Assembly (NCBI GenBank): GCA_001513505.1
Contig: LFTM01000304.1
Span: 1-12,393, forward strand
DNA length: 12,393 bases
Reading direction: 5' to 3'
Source: Clostridiales bacterium DTU092
GTDB lineage: Bacteria > Bacillota > Clostridia > Caldicoprobacterales > Caldicoprobacteraceae
Shown: piece by piece, positions 6,745-12,393 of the stretch
Layout of the letters: each line of letters starts with the position of its first letter
Position numbering within the stretch: position 1 is the first letter of the stretch
The notes under the pieces: generated by a model
Seen by the model: only the letters and a program-made list of their open reading frames with translations
Databases searched by the model: none
What the model was told of the DNA's origin: nothing
Position numbers and translations under genes: made by a program

Positions 6745-8156
6745 GCAAGAGACAACGGAATACTATTGTTCTTGTAGTTGTACTGGCATTGCTGGCAGGC
6801 GTGTATTTATATGTGGTAAACCGACCTAAAACCAGCGAGGATAATGCCGATACGCGAATAGAGATATTAAAATTTGATAAGGATACAATTGTTAAGGTGG
6901 TACTGGAGTCGGAGGATGGTACATTAACGTTAGAAAAAGTCGACGATGAATGGACCGTTGACCACTCGCGGCCGGTTAAGTTAAGAAAGGTAGCCGTTGA
7001 TGATATTCTATATAGTTTTGCCAGTCTTTATGCGGAGAGGATAGTGGAGGAAAATCCGGAGGATTTGTCTGTTTATGGTTTGGATAAACCCGCTGTAACC
7101 GCCACAGCCTATCTGGAGGACGGGTCGGCCAAGGTCCTGTATCTTGGCAACAAAACTCCTGCAGGCAACACCTATTATCTGATGGCTGAGGGCGATCCCA
7201 AAGTTTACACCGTGTGGATGAATCATGGTGAGCATTTCCACTATAAACTGTCGGACATCAGGGAAAAAGAACTGGTGGAGATAAAGACCGATGAACTGAC
7301 GTATCTGAAAATAGAGGGTAAGGATATACGAACGATTGAAATTCAAGAAAACAAAGAACAAACGGAAGAAGAAGCTTACTTTTTTGTCGGTGCATGGAGA
7401 ATGATCCAGCCCTATAATTTGCCCAGAGGTGTATCAACGGCGTTTTTAGATAAGGTGTTACAGGGGATAGCCGGACTGGCCGTAGATGCAATTGTAGACA
7501 ATGAACCAACAGATCTTTCTATATATGGTCTGGATGAACCGAAATATGAGTTGATTGCAAAGGATAAGGAGAATACACTTCATCTCTTTTTTGGTGATGA
7601 GACAGAAGATGGTAAGAAGGTTTACTTTAAAACTGCGGATGATGATACAGTATATACCATGACTAAGGGCAAAACGGAGTTTCTTGAGACGAAACCATTT
7701 GAAATTGCTGAAAAATCCGCATATATTGTCAGTATCGATAACGTGGATAAAATTATTATTGAGGCCCCTGGGAGAACCAATGTTATAACTCTGACAAGGC
7801 GAACTCAAAAGGCTGAAGATGAGGACGAAGAAGACGAGGTTATAACAACATACAGGGTAGACGGAAAAGAGGTTGAGGAAAAGCCGTTTAAAAAATATTA
7901 CCAGAGTTTAATCGGTCTGCTGGTAGATGCGGAACTTGACAGGGAGCTGGAGGAACAACCTGAGGTAAAGACAACATTTTTCCTGAACAAAGGTTCTGTA
8001 AGAGAAGTGCATGTTAACTACGTACCCTACGATAATGATTTTTATGCTGTGTTTGTCAATGGAAAGTCAGAGTTTGTAATATCAAGACGTCAGGTAGCAG
8101 GTATGCTTGACACTCTGGAAGCCTTGATCAGCGGTGATTTGGCTAAGGAAGATTAG
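6741..8156 (+). CDS. DUF4340 domain protein with repeated domains, last gene of the Gld-type unit
   Basis: A 471-residue protein with one N-terminal membrane segment (about 8-26, preceded by KRQR) and a long acidic region predicted outside the cell. It contains DUF4340, a family of unknown function usually encoded after GldG-like genes. Two matching units are visible: DLSVYGLDKP (109-118) with the following strands to about 158, and DLSIYGLDEP (258-267) to about 308. Each continues with a strand pair ending in YYLMAEGDPKVYTV or VYFKTADDDTVYTM. A third, weaker unit (about 330-460) resembles the others in pattern but lacks the YGLD motif and holds an acidic insert EDEDEEDE (359-366). ATG 6741 overlaps the preceding stop as ATGA and has GAGGAGG (6726-6732) 8 bases upstream; an in-frame TTG at 6720 lacks such support. 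A role as external partner or sensor of the ABC complex is inference. Confidence 0.87.
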   Translation: MSKRQRNTIVLVVVLALLAGVYLYVVNRPKTSEDNADTRIEILKFDKDTIVKVVLESEDGTLTLEKVDDEWTVDHSRPVKLRKVAVDDILYSFASLYAERIVEENPEDLSVYGLDKPAVTATAYLEDGSAKVLYLGNKTPAGNTYYLMAEGDPKVYTVWMNHGEHFHYKLSDIREKELVEIKTDELTYLKIEGKDIRTIEIQENKEQTEEEAYFFVGAWRMIQPYNLPRGVSTAFLDKVLQGIAGLAVDAIVDNEPTDLSIYGLDEPKYELIAKDKENTLHLFFGDETEDGKKVYFKTADDDTVYTMTKGKTEFLETKPFEIAEKSAYIVSIDNVDKIIIEAPGRTNVITLTRRTQKAEDEDEEDEVITTYRVDGKEVEEKPFKKYYQSLIGLLVDAELDRELEEQPEVKTTFFLNKGSVREVHVNYVPYDNDFYAVFVNGKSEFVISRRQVAGMLDTLEALISGDLAKED

Positions 8157-8173
8157 TTGTACCAATGCCTGAT

Positions 8174-8218
8174 AAAACCTCTTCGATTTAATCAATGATT
8201 AAGTCGGAGAGGTTTTTT
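8174..8218 (+). terminator. Strong intrinsic terminator after the Gld-type unit
   Basis: The arm at 8174-8193 pairs with 8197-8216 almost throughout (about 18-20 base pairs including two G-U pairs) around a three-base loop. The right arm runs into six Ts at 8213-8218. It lies 18 bases after the stop of the DUF4340 gene and cleanly separates this operon from the sugar genes. Confidence 0.9.
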
Positions 8219-8289
8219 ATTACTGTATTTCTTGCCATTGTACTACAGAAAAATCTTTTACATATGAAGATGAATTGCTTTAGAAAATA

Positions 8290-8298
8290 TGGTAAAAT
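8290..8298 (+). promoter_or_regulatory. Putative extended -10 promoter for the ThuA-like/dehydrogenase pair
   Basis: TGG followed by TAAAAT (8293-8298) matches an extended -10 element. No -35 lies at the right distance (TTGCTT at 8275-8280 is only 12 bases away). Transcription would start near 8305, giving a leader of about 75 bases. A perfect 10-base palindrome TTTCATGAAA lies in that leader at 8358-8367, just before the ribosome site. AT-rich alternatives exist, so the assignment is tentative. Confidence 0.35.
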
Positions 8299-8380
8299 AA
8301 CTTTGGTTTATATTCATGTCATCTATAAAGTATTACATTTCATAGTAAATAGAAATATTTCATGAAAGGGGATAATGCTC

Positions 8381-9100
8381 ATGGAAAGAAAAGCTTTAAT
8401 AGTACGGGGAGGCTGGGATGGTCACCAACCCGTGGAGGTATCGGAACTTTTTCGTGACATATTGGTTGAGGAAGGCTTTGAAGTGGAGATCTCCGAAACC
8501 CTGGATGCCTTTCTTGATGTAAAGAAACTGAAAGCTCTTGATCTAATCATCCCCGTATGGACCATGGGAACAATAACCAATGAACAGGTGGAACCGGTAA
8601 TGGAAGCAGTGGCAAGTGGTGTAGGACTTGCAGGCTGTCATGGCGGTATGTGCGACGCCTTCAGGGAGTGCGTCCAGTGGCAATTTATGACTGGCCGCCA
8701 GTGGGTTTCTCACCCTGGCGGGGATGGAGTCGAGTACATGGTAAATATTAAAAGAGGTTCCAGTCCTATAGTGGAAGGTATTGAAGATTTCACCGTGAAA
8801 AGTGAGCAGTATTATCTGCATGTTGATCCTGCAATTGAGGTTCTGGCTACCACACGATATCCGGTGGTGGATGGACCACATGCCGCTAACGGGCAGGTTG
8901 ATGTTCCTGTAATCTGGACAAAACGCTGGGGACTGGGAAGAGTGTTCTATTGTTCATTAGGGCATCATGCTGATGTACTTGAACCCGAGCCTGTCAGAAC
9001 TATTATGCGGAGAGGTTTTCTCTGGGCAGCAGAAGGAAAGGAAATAGCTAAAAAAAGTAAAGACAACATTTCCATGGAAGCAATGAAGCGAATGTTTTAA
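8381..9100 (+). CDS. ThuA-like domain protein (trehalose-utilisation type)
   Basis: A 239-residue soluble protein of the ThuA family, which has a fold related to glutamine amidotransferases. Visible family features are the opening KALIVRGGWDGHQPVE (4-19), GLAGCHGGMCDAFR (82-95, with C86 and H87 at the nucleophile-elbow position), SEQYYLHVDP (141-150) and VIWTKRWGLGRVFYCSLGHH (177-196). In Rhizobium, thuA and thuB serve trehalose and disaccharide use through 3-keto sugars; ThuB is a Gfo/Idh/MocA-type dehydrogenase, as encoded next here. A role in handling an oxidised sugar is therefore reasonable, but the substrate is unknown. ATG 8381 is preferred to ATG 8375, because AAAGGGG (8365-8371) lies 9 bases before 8381 and only 3 before 8375. 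No signal peptide is seen. Confidence 0.87.
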   Translation: MERKALIVRGGWDGHQPVEVSELFRDILVEEGFEVEISETLDAFLDVKKLKALDLIIPVWTMGTITNEQVEPVMEAVASGVGLAGCHGGMCDAFRECVQWQFMTGRQWVSHPGGDGVEYMVNIKRGSSPIVEGIEDFTVKSEQYYLHVDPAIEVLATTRYPVVDGPHAANGQVDVPVIWTKRWGLGRVFYCSLGHHADVLEPEPVRTIMRRGFLWAAEGKEIAKKSKDNISMEAMKRMF

Positions 9101-9140
9101 TCAAACAGTATAAAAAATTGTTTGAGAAAGGAATGGTACT

Positions 9141-10247
9141 TTGGAAAAGGTGAAAATAGGAATTGTCGGATGCGGCAATATAAGCTCAATTTATTTAAAA
9201 AACTGCAGTCAGAGGTTTGAAATTCTGGAGGTTGCTGCATGTGCGGATCTTCTGCCTGAAAGGGCACAGGCCAGTGCCAGGGAGTTCAATATACCCAAGG
9301 CATGTTCGGTAGATGAGCTGCTTAATGATCCGGAAATTAAGATCGTAGTCAACCTTACCATTCCCAAAGCGCATGCTGAGGTGTGCCTGGCGGCACTGGA
9401 AGCCGGAAAAAATGTTTATGTGGAAAAACCCCTGGCTATTACCCGCGAGGAAGGAAAAAAGATACTTGAGCTTGCAAAGTCCAAAGGACTTCTGGTGGGA
9501 GCAGCTCCTGATACCTTTATGGGTGCAGGACTGCAGACATGCAGGAAGCTCATTGATGACGGGTGGATAGGAGAACCTATAGCGGCTACGGCATTTATGA
9601 CCTGTCACGGGCATGAAAGCTGGCATCCTGATCCCGAGTTTTACTATCAGATCGGGGGAGGGCCTATGTTTGATATGGGTCCGTACTACCTGACAGCTCT
9701 CATCTCGCTTATTGGGCCGGTAAAGAGGGTTACCGGATCTGCCAGAATTACATTTCCGGAAAGAACGATTACCAGCCAGCCTAAGTATGGTACCAGGATA
9801 AAGGTGGAAACCCCAACCCATATTGCCGGGGTTATAGATTTTGAAAATGGTGCTGTGGGAACTATTATTACCAGCTTTGATGTATGGAGCGCCAACCTGC
9901 CGTGGATTGAAATATACGGCAGCGAGGGCAGTTTAAGCGTTCCCGATCCAAATACATTTGGCGGACGGGTTCGTGTACGGAGAAAAGATGCTGATGAATG
10001 GACAGAAATACCCTTAAGCCACGGGTACGCCGATAACAGCCGGGGGCTTGGAGTTGCTGATATGGCATATGCCCTGTTGTCGGGAAGGCCCCATAGGGCT
10101 AATGGAGAGATGGCTTATCATGTACTGGATATCATGCACGGTTTTCTGGAGGCTTCAGAAAGGGGTACTCACTATAAGCTATCCAGTTCGTGTAAGCGCC
10201 CTGCGCCCCTGCCCCTTGGATTGAGGGATGGGTTATTGGATGAATAG
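9141..10247 (+). CDS. Gfo/Idh/MocA family NAD(P)-dependent oxidoreductase
   Basis: A 368-residue cytoplasmic dehydrogenase. The N-terminal Rossmann domain starts KIGIVGCGNIS (5-15), the dinucleotide-binding loop. VEKPLA (94-99) holds the conserved EKP motif with the catalytic-type K96. The C-terminal substrate domain includes GGGPMFDMGPYYLTAL (172-187), the family's GG...D.G motif with D178; the following position where many members have histidine is tyrosine. Such enzymes oxidise or reduce sugars, inositols or glycosides; pairing with a ThuA-like gene suggests a 3-keto-sugar pathway, by inference. The start is TTG 9141, with AAAGGA (9127-9132) 8 bases upstream; the nearby ATG at 9133 is out of frame and soon stops. 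The gap of 40 bases to the ThuA-like gene supports one operon. A basic and proline-rich tail (CKRPAPLPLG, 351-360) follows the core domain. Confidence 0.92.
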   Translation: MEKVKIGIVGCGNISSIYLKNCSQRFEILEVAACADLLPERAQASAREFNIPKACSVDELLNDPEIKIVVNLTIPKAHAEVCLAALEAGKNVYVEKPLAITREEGKKILELAKSKGLLVGAAPDTFMGAGLQTCRKLIDDGWIGEPIAATAFMTCHGHESWHPDPEFYYQIGGGPMFDMGPYYLTALISLIGPVKRVTGSARITFPERTITSQPKYGTRIKVETPTHIAGVIDFENGAVGTIITSFDVWSANLPWIEIYGSEGSLSVPDPNTFGGRVRVRRKDADEWTEIPLSHGYADNSRGLGVADMAYALLSGRPHRANGEMAYHVLDIMHGFLEASERGTHYKLSSSCKRPAPLPLGLRDGLLDE

Positions 10248-10261
10248 AAGATAATAATGCA

Positions 10262-10293
10262 AAAAGTGAGGGAGTTTTTACTCCCTCATTTTT
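10262..10293. terminator. Bidirectional intrinsic terminator between convergent genes
   Basis: TGAGGGAG (10267-10274) pairs with CTCCCTCA (10281-10288), and a further T-A pair leaves a TTTT loop. Five Ts follow at 10289-10293, and an A-run at 10261-10265 provides the U-tract for the opposite strand. It lies 14 bases after the dehydrogenase stop and just beyond the transporter stop, so it can end both transcripts. Confidence 0.9.
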
Positions 10294-10300
10294 CATATAT

Positions 10301-11575
10301 TCATGATAAAGAACTTGATTGTATCGTATTATCGCTATCATTAGGAGACTTTAAAGTGAGAGCCAGTCCGGTCGCTATTATCGCAGTACTGAGATGGATT
10401 ATAAAAAGAGGGACAAAACCGAAGGCATCTGCCATAACTCCTACCAGATACGCAAGAAAAGTCGTCGGAAAAGTAATCAGACTTGTAAGCACAAAATATG
10501 CAGGACGGTTTTCCTCATCAACAACATCAATTGTATAGTTAGTGTATCCCATCCATGAACCTTTATTAATTCCTGCCAGGAGACACATGGGTACAAGAAC
10601 AACCAGAGGAGAGACAGTTCTGTGTATACCCAGGCTTATCAGGCCCAGCGAAGGAATGATACAGCTTATAATCATTGACACCAATATAACATACCTGTTA
10701 CCCATATGTTGGCTGACACTTCCCCAGAAGAAACCCCCGATCAGGGAACCGATGATCTGAATATAGATCATAGTGGAAACCTGGGCAGGGGATAAACCAA
10801 AGGTGCCCTTCCCGAATAAAACAATGAATGGGATAACAGCTGCGGAAAAGCTGCCTATAAGCTGAACTGCCAGCATCCGGCTGTAATCTTTGTTTATCTT
10901 CAGATAACCCGGCAGCTTTCGGTAATATTCCAGCATGTTAGCCGGAGGTCGTGATGTATTTGTGTTTGTATCCTTGACAAACAGCATTGCCACGGAAGAA
11001 AACAGCAGCACTATACCGGCAAGGGAGAAAAGCATGGAATACTTTTCGGGTTCGGATAACCTTGCATTATCCAGGGTTGTTTTTACAATATACCCTGCTA
11101 TAAGGCTTCCGATCCCGCCTAATACCTGTTGGTTTCCCAATAACCTGCCCCGTTTCTTGCCTGGTATTAAACGTCCTAAAAGATCTGTCCATGGTACCAC
11201 AACCAGCCCTGCACTTGCCCAAAGAAGCGTATATATAAATAAAAATATCCATACGGTTGTATTGGGATCCAGTTTAAGGGCAAGTATAGGAACCATGATC
11301 AGACAGAGTGGACGGAAAAGAAACATAATGGTTGACATAAATGCGGGCATATTCTTTATCCTGCGTATATAGGGACCCAGCAGGAGCTGGGCAATTATTG
11401 ATGATGCGGTTCGCAGAGTACTGGCCAGCCCGGACAATTTAAGGCTTCCGGTAAATGTATGGATAAAAACCGATACCACCGTATCGGCATCCAGGAATGC
11501 AAGGCCGGTGATGAAAAGCGTTCCTTCCAACAAGAGAGCGTAAAAGTTGCGTTTACCTGCATCTTTTTGAGCCAT
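10301..11575 (-). CDS. Major facilitator superfamily (MFS) transporter
   Basis: A 424-residue membrane protein with about 12 hydrophobic segments in two halves, joined by a hydrophilic loop at about 201-232. Loop 2-3 has LGPYIRRIKN (66-75) and the equivalent loop in the second half has WGSVSQHMGNR (284-294), both degenerate versions of MFS motif A. GKKRGRLLGNQQ (139-150) follows the fourth segment. The substrate cannot be read from sequence. Its place opposite a sugar-oxidation pair makes a sugar or glycoside carrier possible, while an efflux role is equally open. ATG at 11575 (minus strand) is preferred to ATG 11581, because GAGGGAG (11590-11584) lies 8 bases before the former and only 2 before the latter. 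It is transcribed alone, with its own promoter, and ends at the shared terminator. Confidence 0.88.
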   Translation of the reverse strand: MAQKDAGKRNFYALLLEGTLFITGLAFLDADTVVSVFIHTFTGSLKLSGLASTLRTASSIIAQLLLGPYIRRIKNMPAFMSTIMFLFRPLCLIMVPILALKLDPNTTVWIFLFIYTLLWASAGLVVVPWTDLLGRLIPGKKRGRLLGNQQVLGGIGSLIAGYIVKTTLDNARLSEPEKYSMLFSLAGIVLLFSSVAMLFVKDTNTNTSRPPANMLEYYRKLPGYLKINKDYSRMLAVQLIGSFSAAVIPFIVLFGKGTFGLSPAQVSTMIYIQIIGSLIGGFFWGSVSQHMGNRYVILVSMIISCIIPSLGLISLGIHRTVSPLVVLVPMCLLAGINKGSWMGYTNYTIDVVDEENRPAYFVLTSLITFPTTFLAYLVGVMADAFGFVPLFIIHLSTAIIATGLALTLKSPNDSDNTIQSSSLS

Positions 11576-11615
11576 GTTCATTTCTCCCTCTATTTGCTAT
11601 GATATTCCGCTCCCT

Positions 11616-11644
11616 ATTATAATTGAAAACAGTATTATAGTAAA
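11616..11644 (-). promoter_or_regulatory. Putative sigma-A promoter of the MFS transporter gene
   Basis: On the minus strand TTTACT (11644-11639, 4/6 match to the -35) is followed after exactly 17 bases by a perfect TATAAT (11621-11616). Transcription would start near 11610, about 35 bases before the ATG. A second TATAAT (11639-11634) overlaps the -35. Confidence 0.55.
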
Positions 11645-11715
11645 TGACCTGGTTCTATGCTTATATATTGCATCTTAAAAAACCAAACAAAAAAATCGAA
11701 TTTTAGTAATAATTT

Positions 11716-11745
11716 TTGTTGAAATGGTAAAATATGTGGTATAAT
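11716..11745 (+). promoter_or_regulatory. Putative promoter of the sigma-factor gene, extended -10
   Basis: TGG followed by a perfect TATAAT (11740-11745) forms an extended -10 element; TTGTTG (11716-11721) lies 18 bases upstream as a weak -35. A near copy, TGGTAAAAT, sits 12 bases earlier (11725-11733). The start point would be near 11752. No clear ECF-type autoregulatory promoter is seen, although TTGAAA (11719-11724) is faintly like an ECF -35. Confidence 0.55.
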
Positions 11746-11869
11746 TTGTAGAAGGTTAATGTGTATTTCCATTATTGTATAGAATTGATAAAATTTATAG
11801 TGATTTGTTGTGATGGTAAAGAAATATAACAAAAAAGACGGGTTGCATTTTTTGAATGAATGTATAAAA

Positions 11870-12367
11870 ATGGAGATTATTCGGGAATTGTACCAGCGTA
11901 ACTATGAAAGATTATACCGAATGGCTTACACTATTACAAAGGATAAAGGAGCGGCTGAAGATGCCGTACATGATGCTTTTGTAAAAGCAATTAATGGGCT
12001 GGAGAGTGTAAGAAGCCCGGATAAATTGGATAGCTGGATTTATGTTATAGTAAGGAATGAGGCCCTGGGGTCTTCTATAAAAAAGAAAAGAATTGTATTC
12101 ACTGATTATGGGGATGAATCTTTTGCATCAACGACTGCTTTAAATATACCTGAGGAATGGATAATTAGAAGGAAAGACAGGAAGTTCATTGTAGAAACCA
12201 TTGAGCGCATGAAGCCTGCCCTTAAAGAGGTTATATATCTTCGGTACTACGCTGGTCTGAATCTAAAAGAGATTTCTGTTCTTCTGGGCAAAAAACAAAG
12301 CACAATTCGGATGCGATATTTGCGGGCAAAGAGATGTCTTTACAGAAATTTATGGGATAGGATATAA
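11870..12367 (+). CDS. ECF-type RNA polymerase sigma factor
   Basis: A 165-residue sigma-70 family protein with only regions 2 and 4, as in ECF sigma factors. Region 2 covers about residues 5-66: ELYQRNYERLYRMAYTITKD (6-25), then AEDAVHDAFVKA (29-40, core-polymerase contact) and LDSWIYVIVRNEA (53-65). Region 4 covers about 108-160: MKPALKEVIYLRYYAGLNLK (114-133), then EISVLLGKKQSTIRMRYLRA, the helix-turn-helix that reads the -35 element. It redirects polymerase to a small regulon, usually under an anti-sigma factor encoded next door. The start is uncertain: no good ribosome site is visible. ATG 11870 gives a standard ECF N-terminus. The frame is open further upstream to GTG 11810 and ATG 11813, which would add 19 or 20 residues. 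No anti-sigma gene lies within the window. Confidence 0.87.
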   Translation: MEIIRELYQRNYERLYRMAYTITKDKGAAEDAVHDAFVKAINGLESVRSPDKLDSWIYVIVRNEALGSSIKKKRIVFTDYGDESFASTTALNIPEEWIIRRKDRKFIVETIERMKPALKEVIYLRYYAGLNLKEISVLLGKKQSTIRMRYLRAKRCLYRNLWDRI

Positions 12368-12379
12368 AACTTAATTAAA

Positions 12380-12393
12380 GTGAGGTTGGATAT
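12380..12393 (+). promoter_or_regulatory. Likely ribosome site of a gene starting at the window edge
   Basis: GTGAGGT (12380-12386) resembles a ribosome-binding site, and the final bases AT (12392-12393) would become an ATG if a G follows. Position and spacing (5 bases) suit a gene co-transcribed with the sigma factor, where an anti-sigma factor is commonly found. This is inference from two terminal bases. Confidence 0.3.

Noticed and set aside
3460..8156. The ABC unit as an antimicrobial-peptide resistance (BceAB-like) or sodium-exporter (NatAB) system
   Set aside because: There is no BceB-type ten-segment permease or adjacent BceRS pair, and the GldG-like and DUF4340 partners fit the Gld-type arrangement instead.
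9195..9821. A 208-codon minus-strand frame inside the dehydrogenase gene
   Set aside because: The plus-strand frame has clear Rossmann and EKP motifs; the reverse translation is rich in Cys, Arg and His with no family features.
10935..11372. A 145-codon plus-strand frame inside the MFS gene
   Set aside because: The minus strand encodes a full 12-segment transporter with a good ribosome site; the plus frame is its shadow.
11759..11782. A 7-codon frame (MCISIIV) after GAAGG, downstream of the sigma-factor promoter, as a possible leader peptide
   Set aside because: It is too short to support, has only a 3-base spacing to the GAAGG, and no attenuator hairpin follows it.

Overview
The window looks like chromosome of a low-GC Gram-positive bacterium, most likely of the class Clostridia. 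The grounds are the AT-rich intergenic regions, the strong GGAGG-type ribosome sites, the use of GTG and TTG as well as ATG starts, the extended -10 promoters (TGnTATAAT), and a WalJ/YycJ hydrolase next to an HtrA protease, as in the wal operons of Firmicutes. No genus can be assigned from the sequence alone. There is no rRNA, tRNA, CRISPR array, transposase or phage gene.

Layout. Bases 1-312 hold a possible gene tail at the edge and a promoter-like region. Bases 313-3337 (+) are three close genes of envelope and proteolysis type: WalJ/YycJ metallo-beta-lactamase-fold hydrolase, HtrA-like serine protease with PDZ domain (possibly a lipoprotein), and a CPBP/CAAX-type intramembrane protease. 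Bases 3460-8156 (+) are a tight four-gene unit: ABC ATPase, ABC-2 permease, GldG-like auxiliary protein and a DUF4340 protein. It has its own promoter region and ends in a strong terminator at 8174-8218. Bases 8381-10247 (+) are a two-gene unit, a ThuA-like protein and a Gfo/Idh/MocA dehydrogenase, suggesting metabolism of a sugar or cyclitol. Facing it across a hairpin that can terminate in both directions is an MFS transporter (10301-11575, -). At the right end, divergent from the transporter, is an ECF-type sigma factor (11870-12367, +). A likely ribosome site for another gene lies at the very edge.

How the genes may work together. The Gld-type unit should form one membrane complex: ATPase plus permease form the ABC core, while the GldG-like and DUF4340 proteins are membrane-anchored and expose large domains outside the membrane. 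Adjacent ends and the ATGA overlap point to coupled translation. The ThuA-like/dehydrogenase pair probably oxidises a sugar or sugar-like compound and processes the product, and the MFS protein may be its carrier, although it is transcribed separately. The ECF sigma factor probably works with a regulator encoded beyond the edge.

Most of the window is ordinary chromosome. The part with the least known function is the Gld-type ABC unit, especially the DUF4340 protein, which appears to contain three copies of one domain. I see no clear evidence of a wholly new system.
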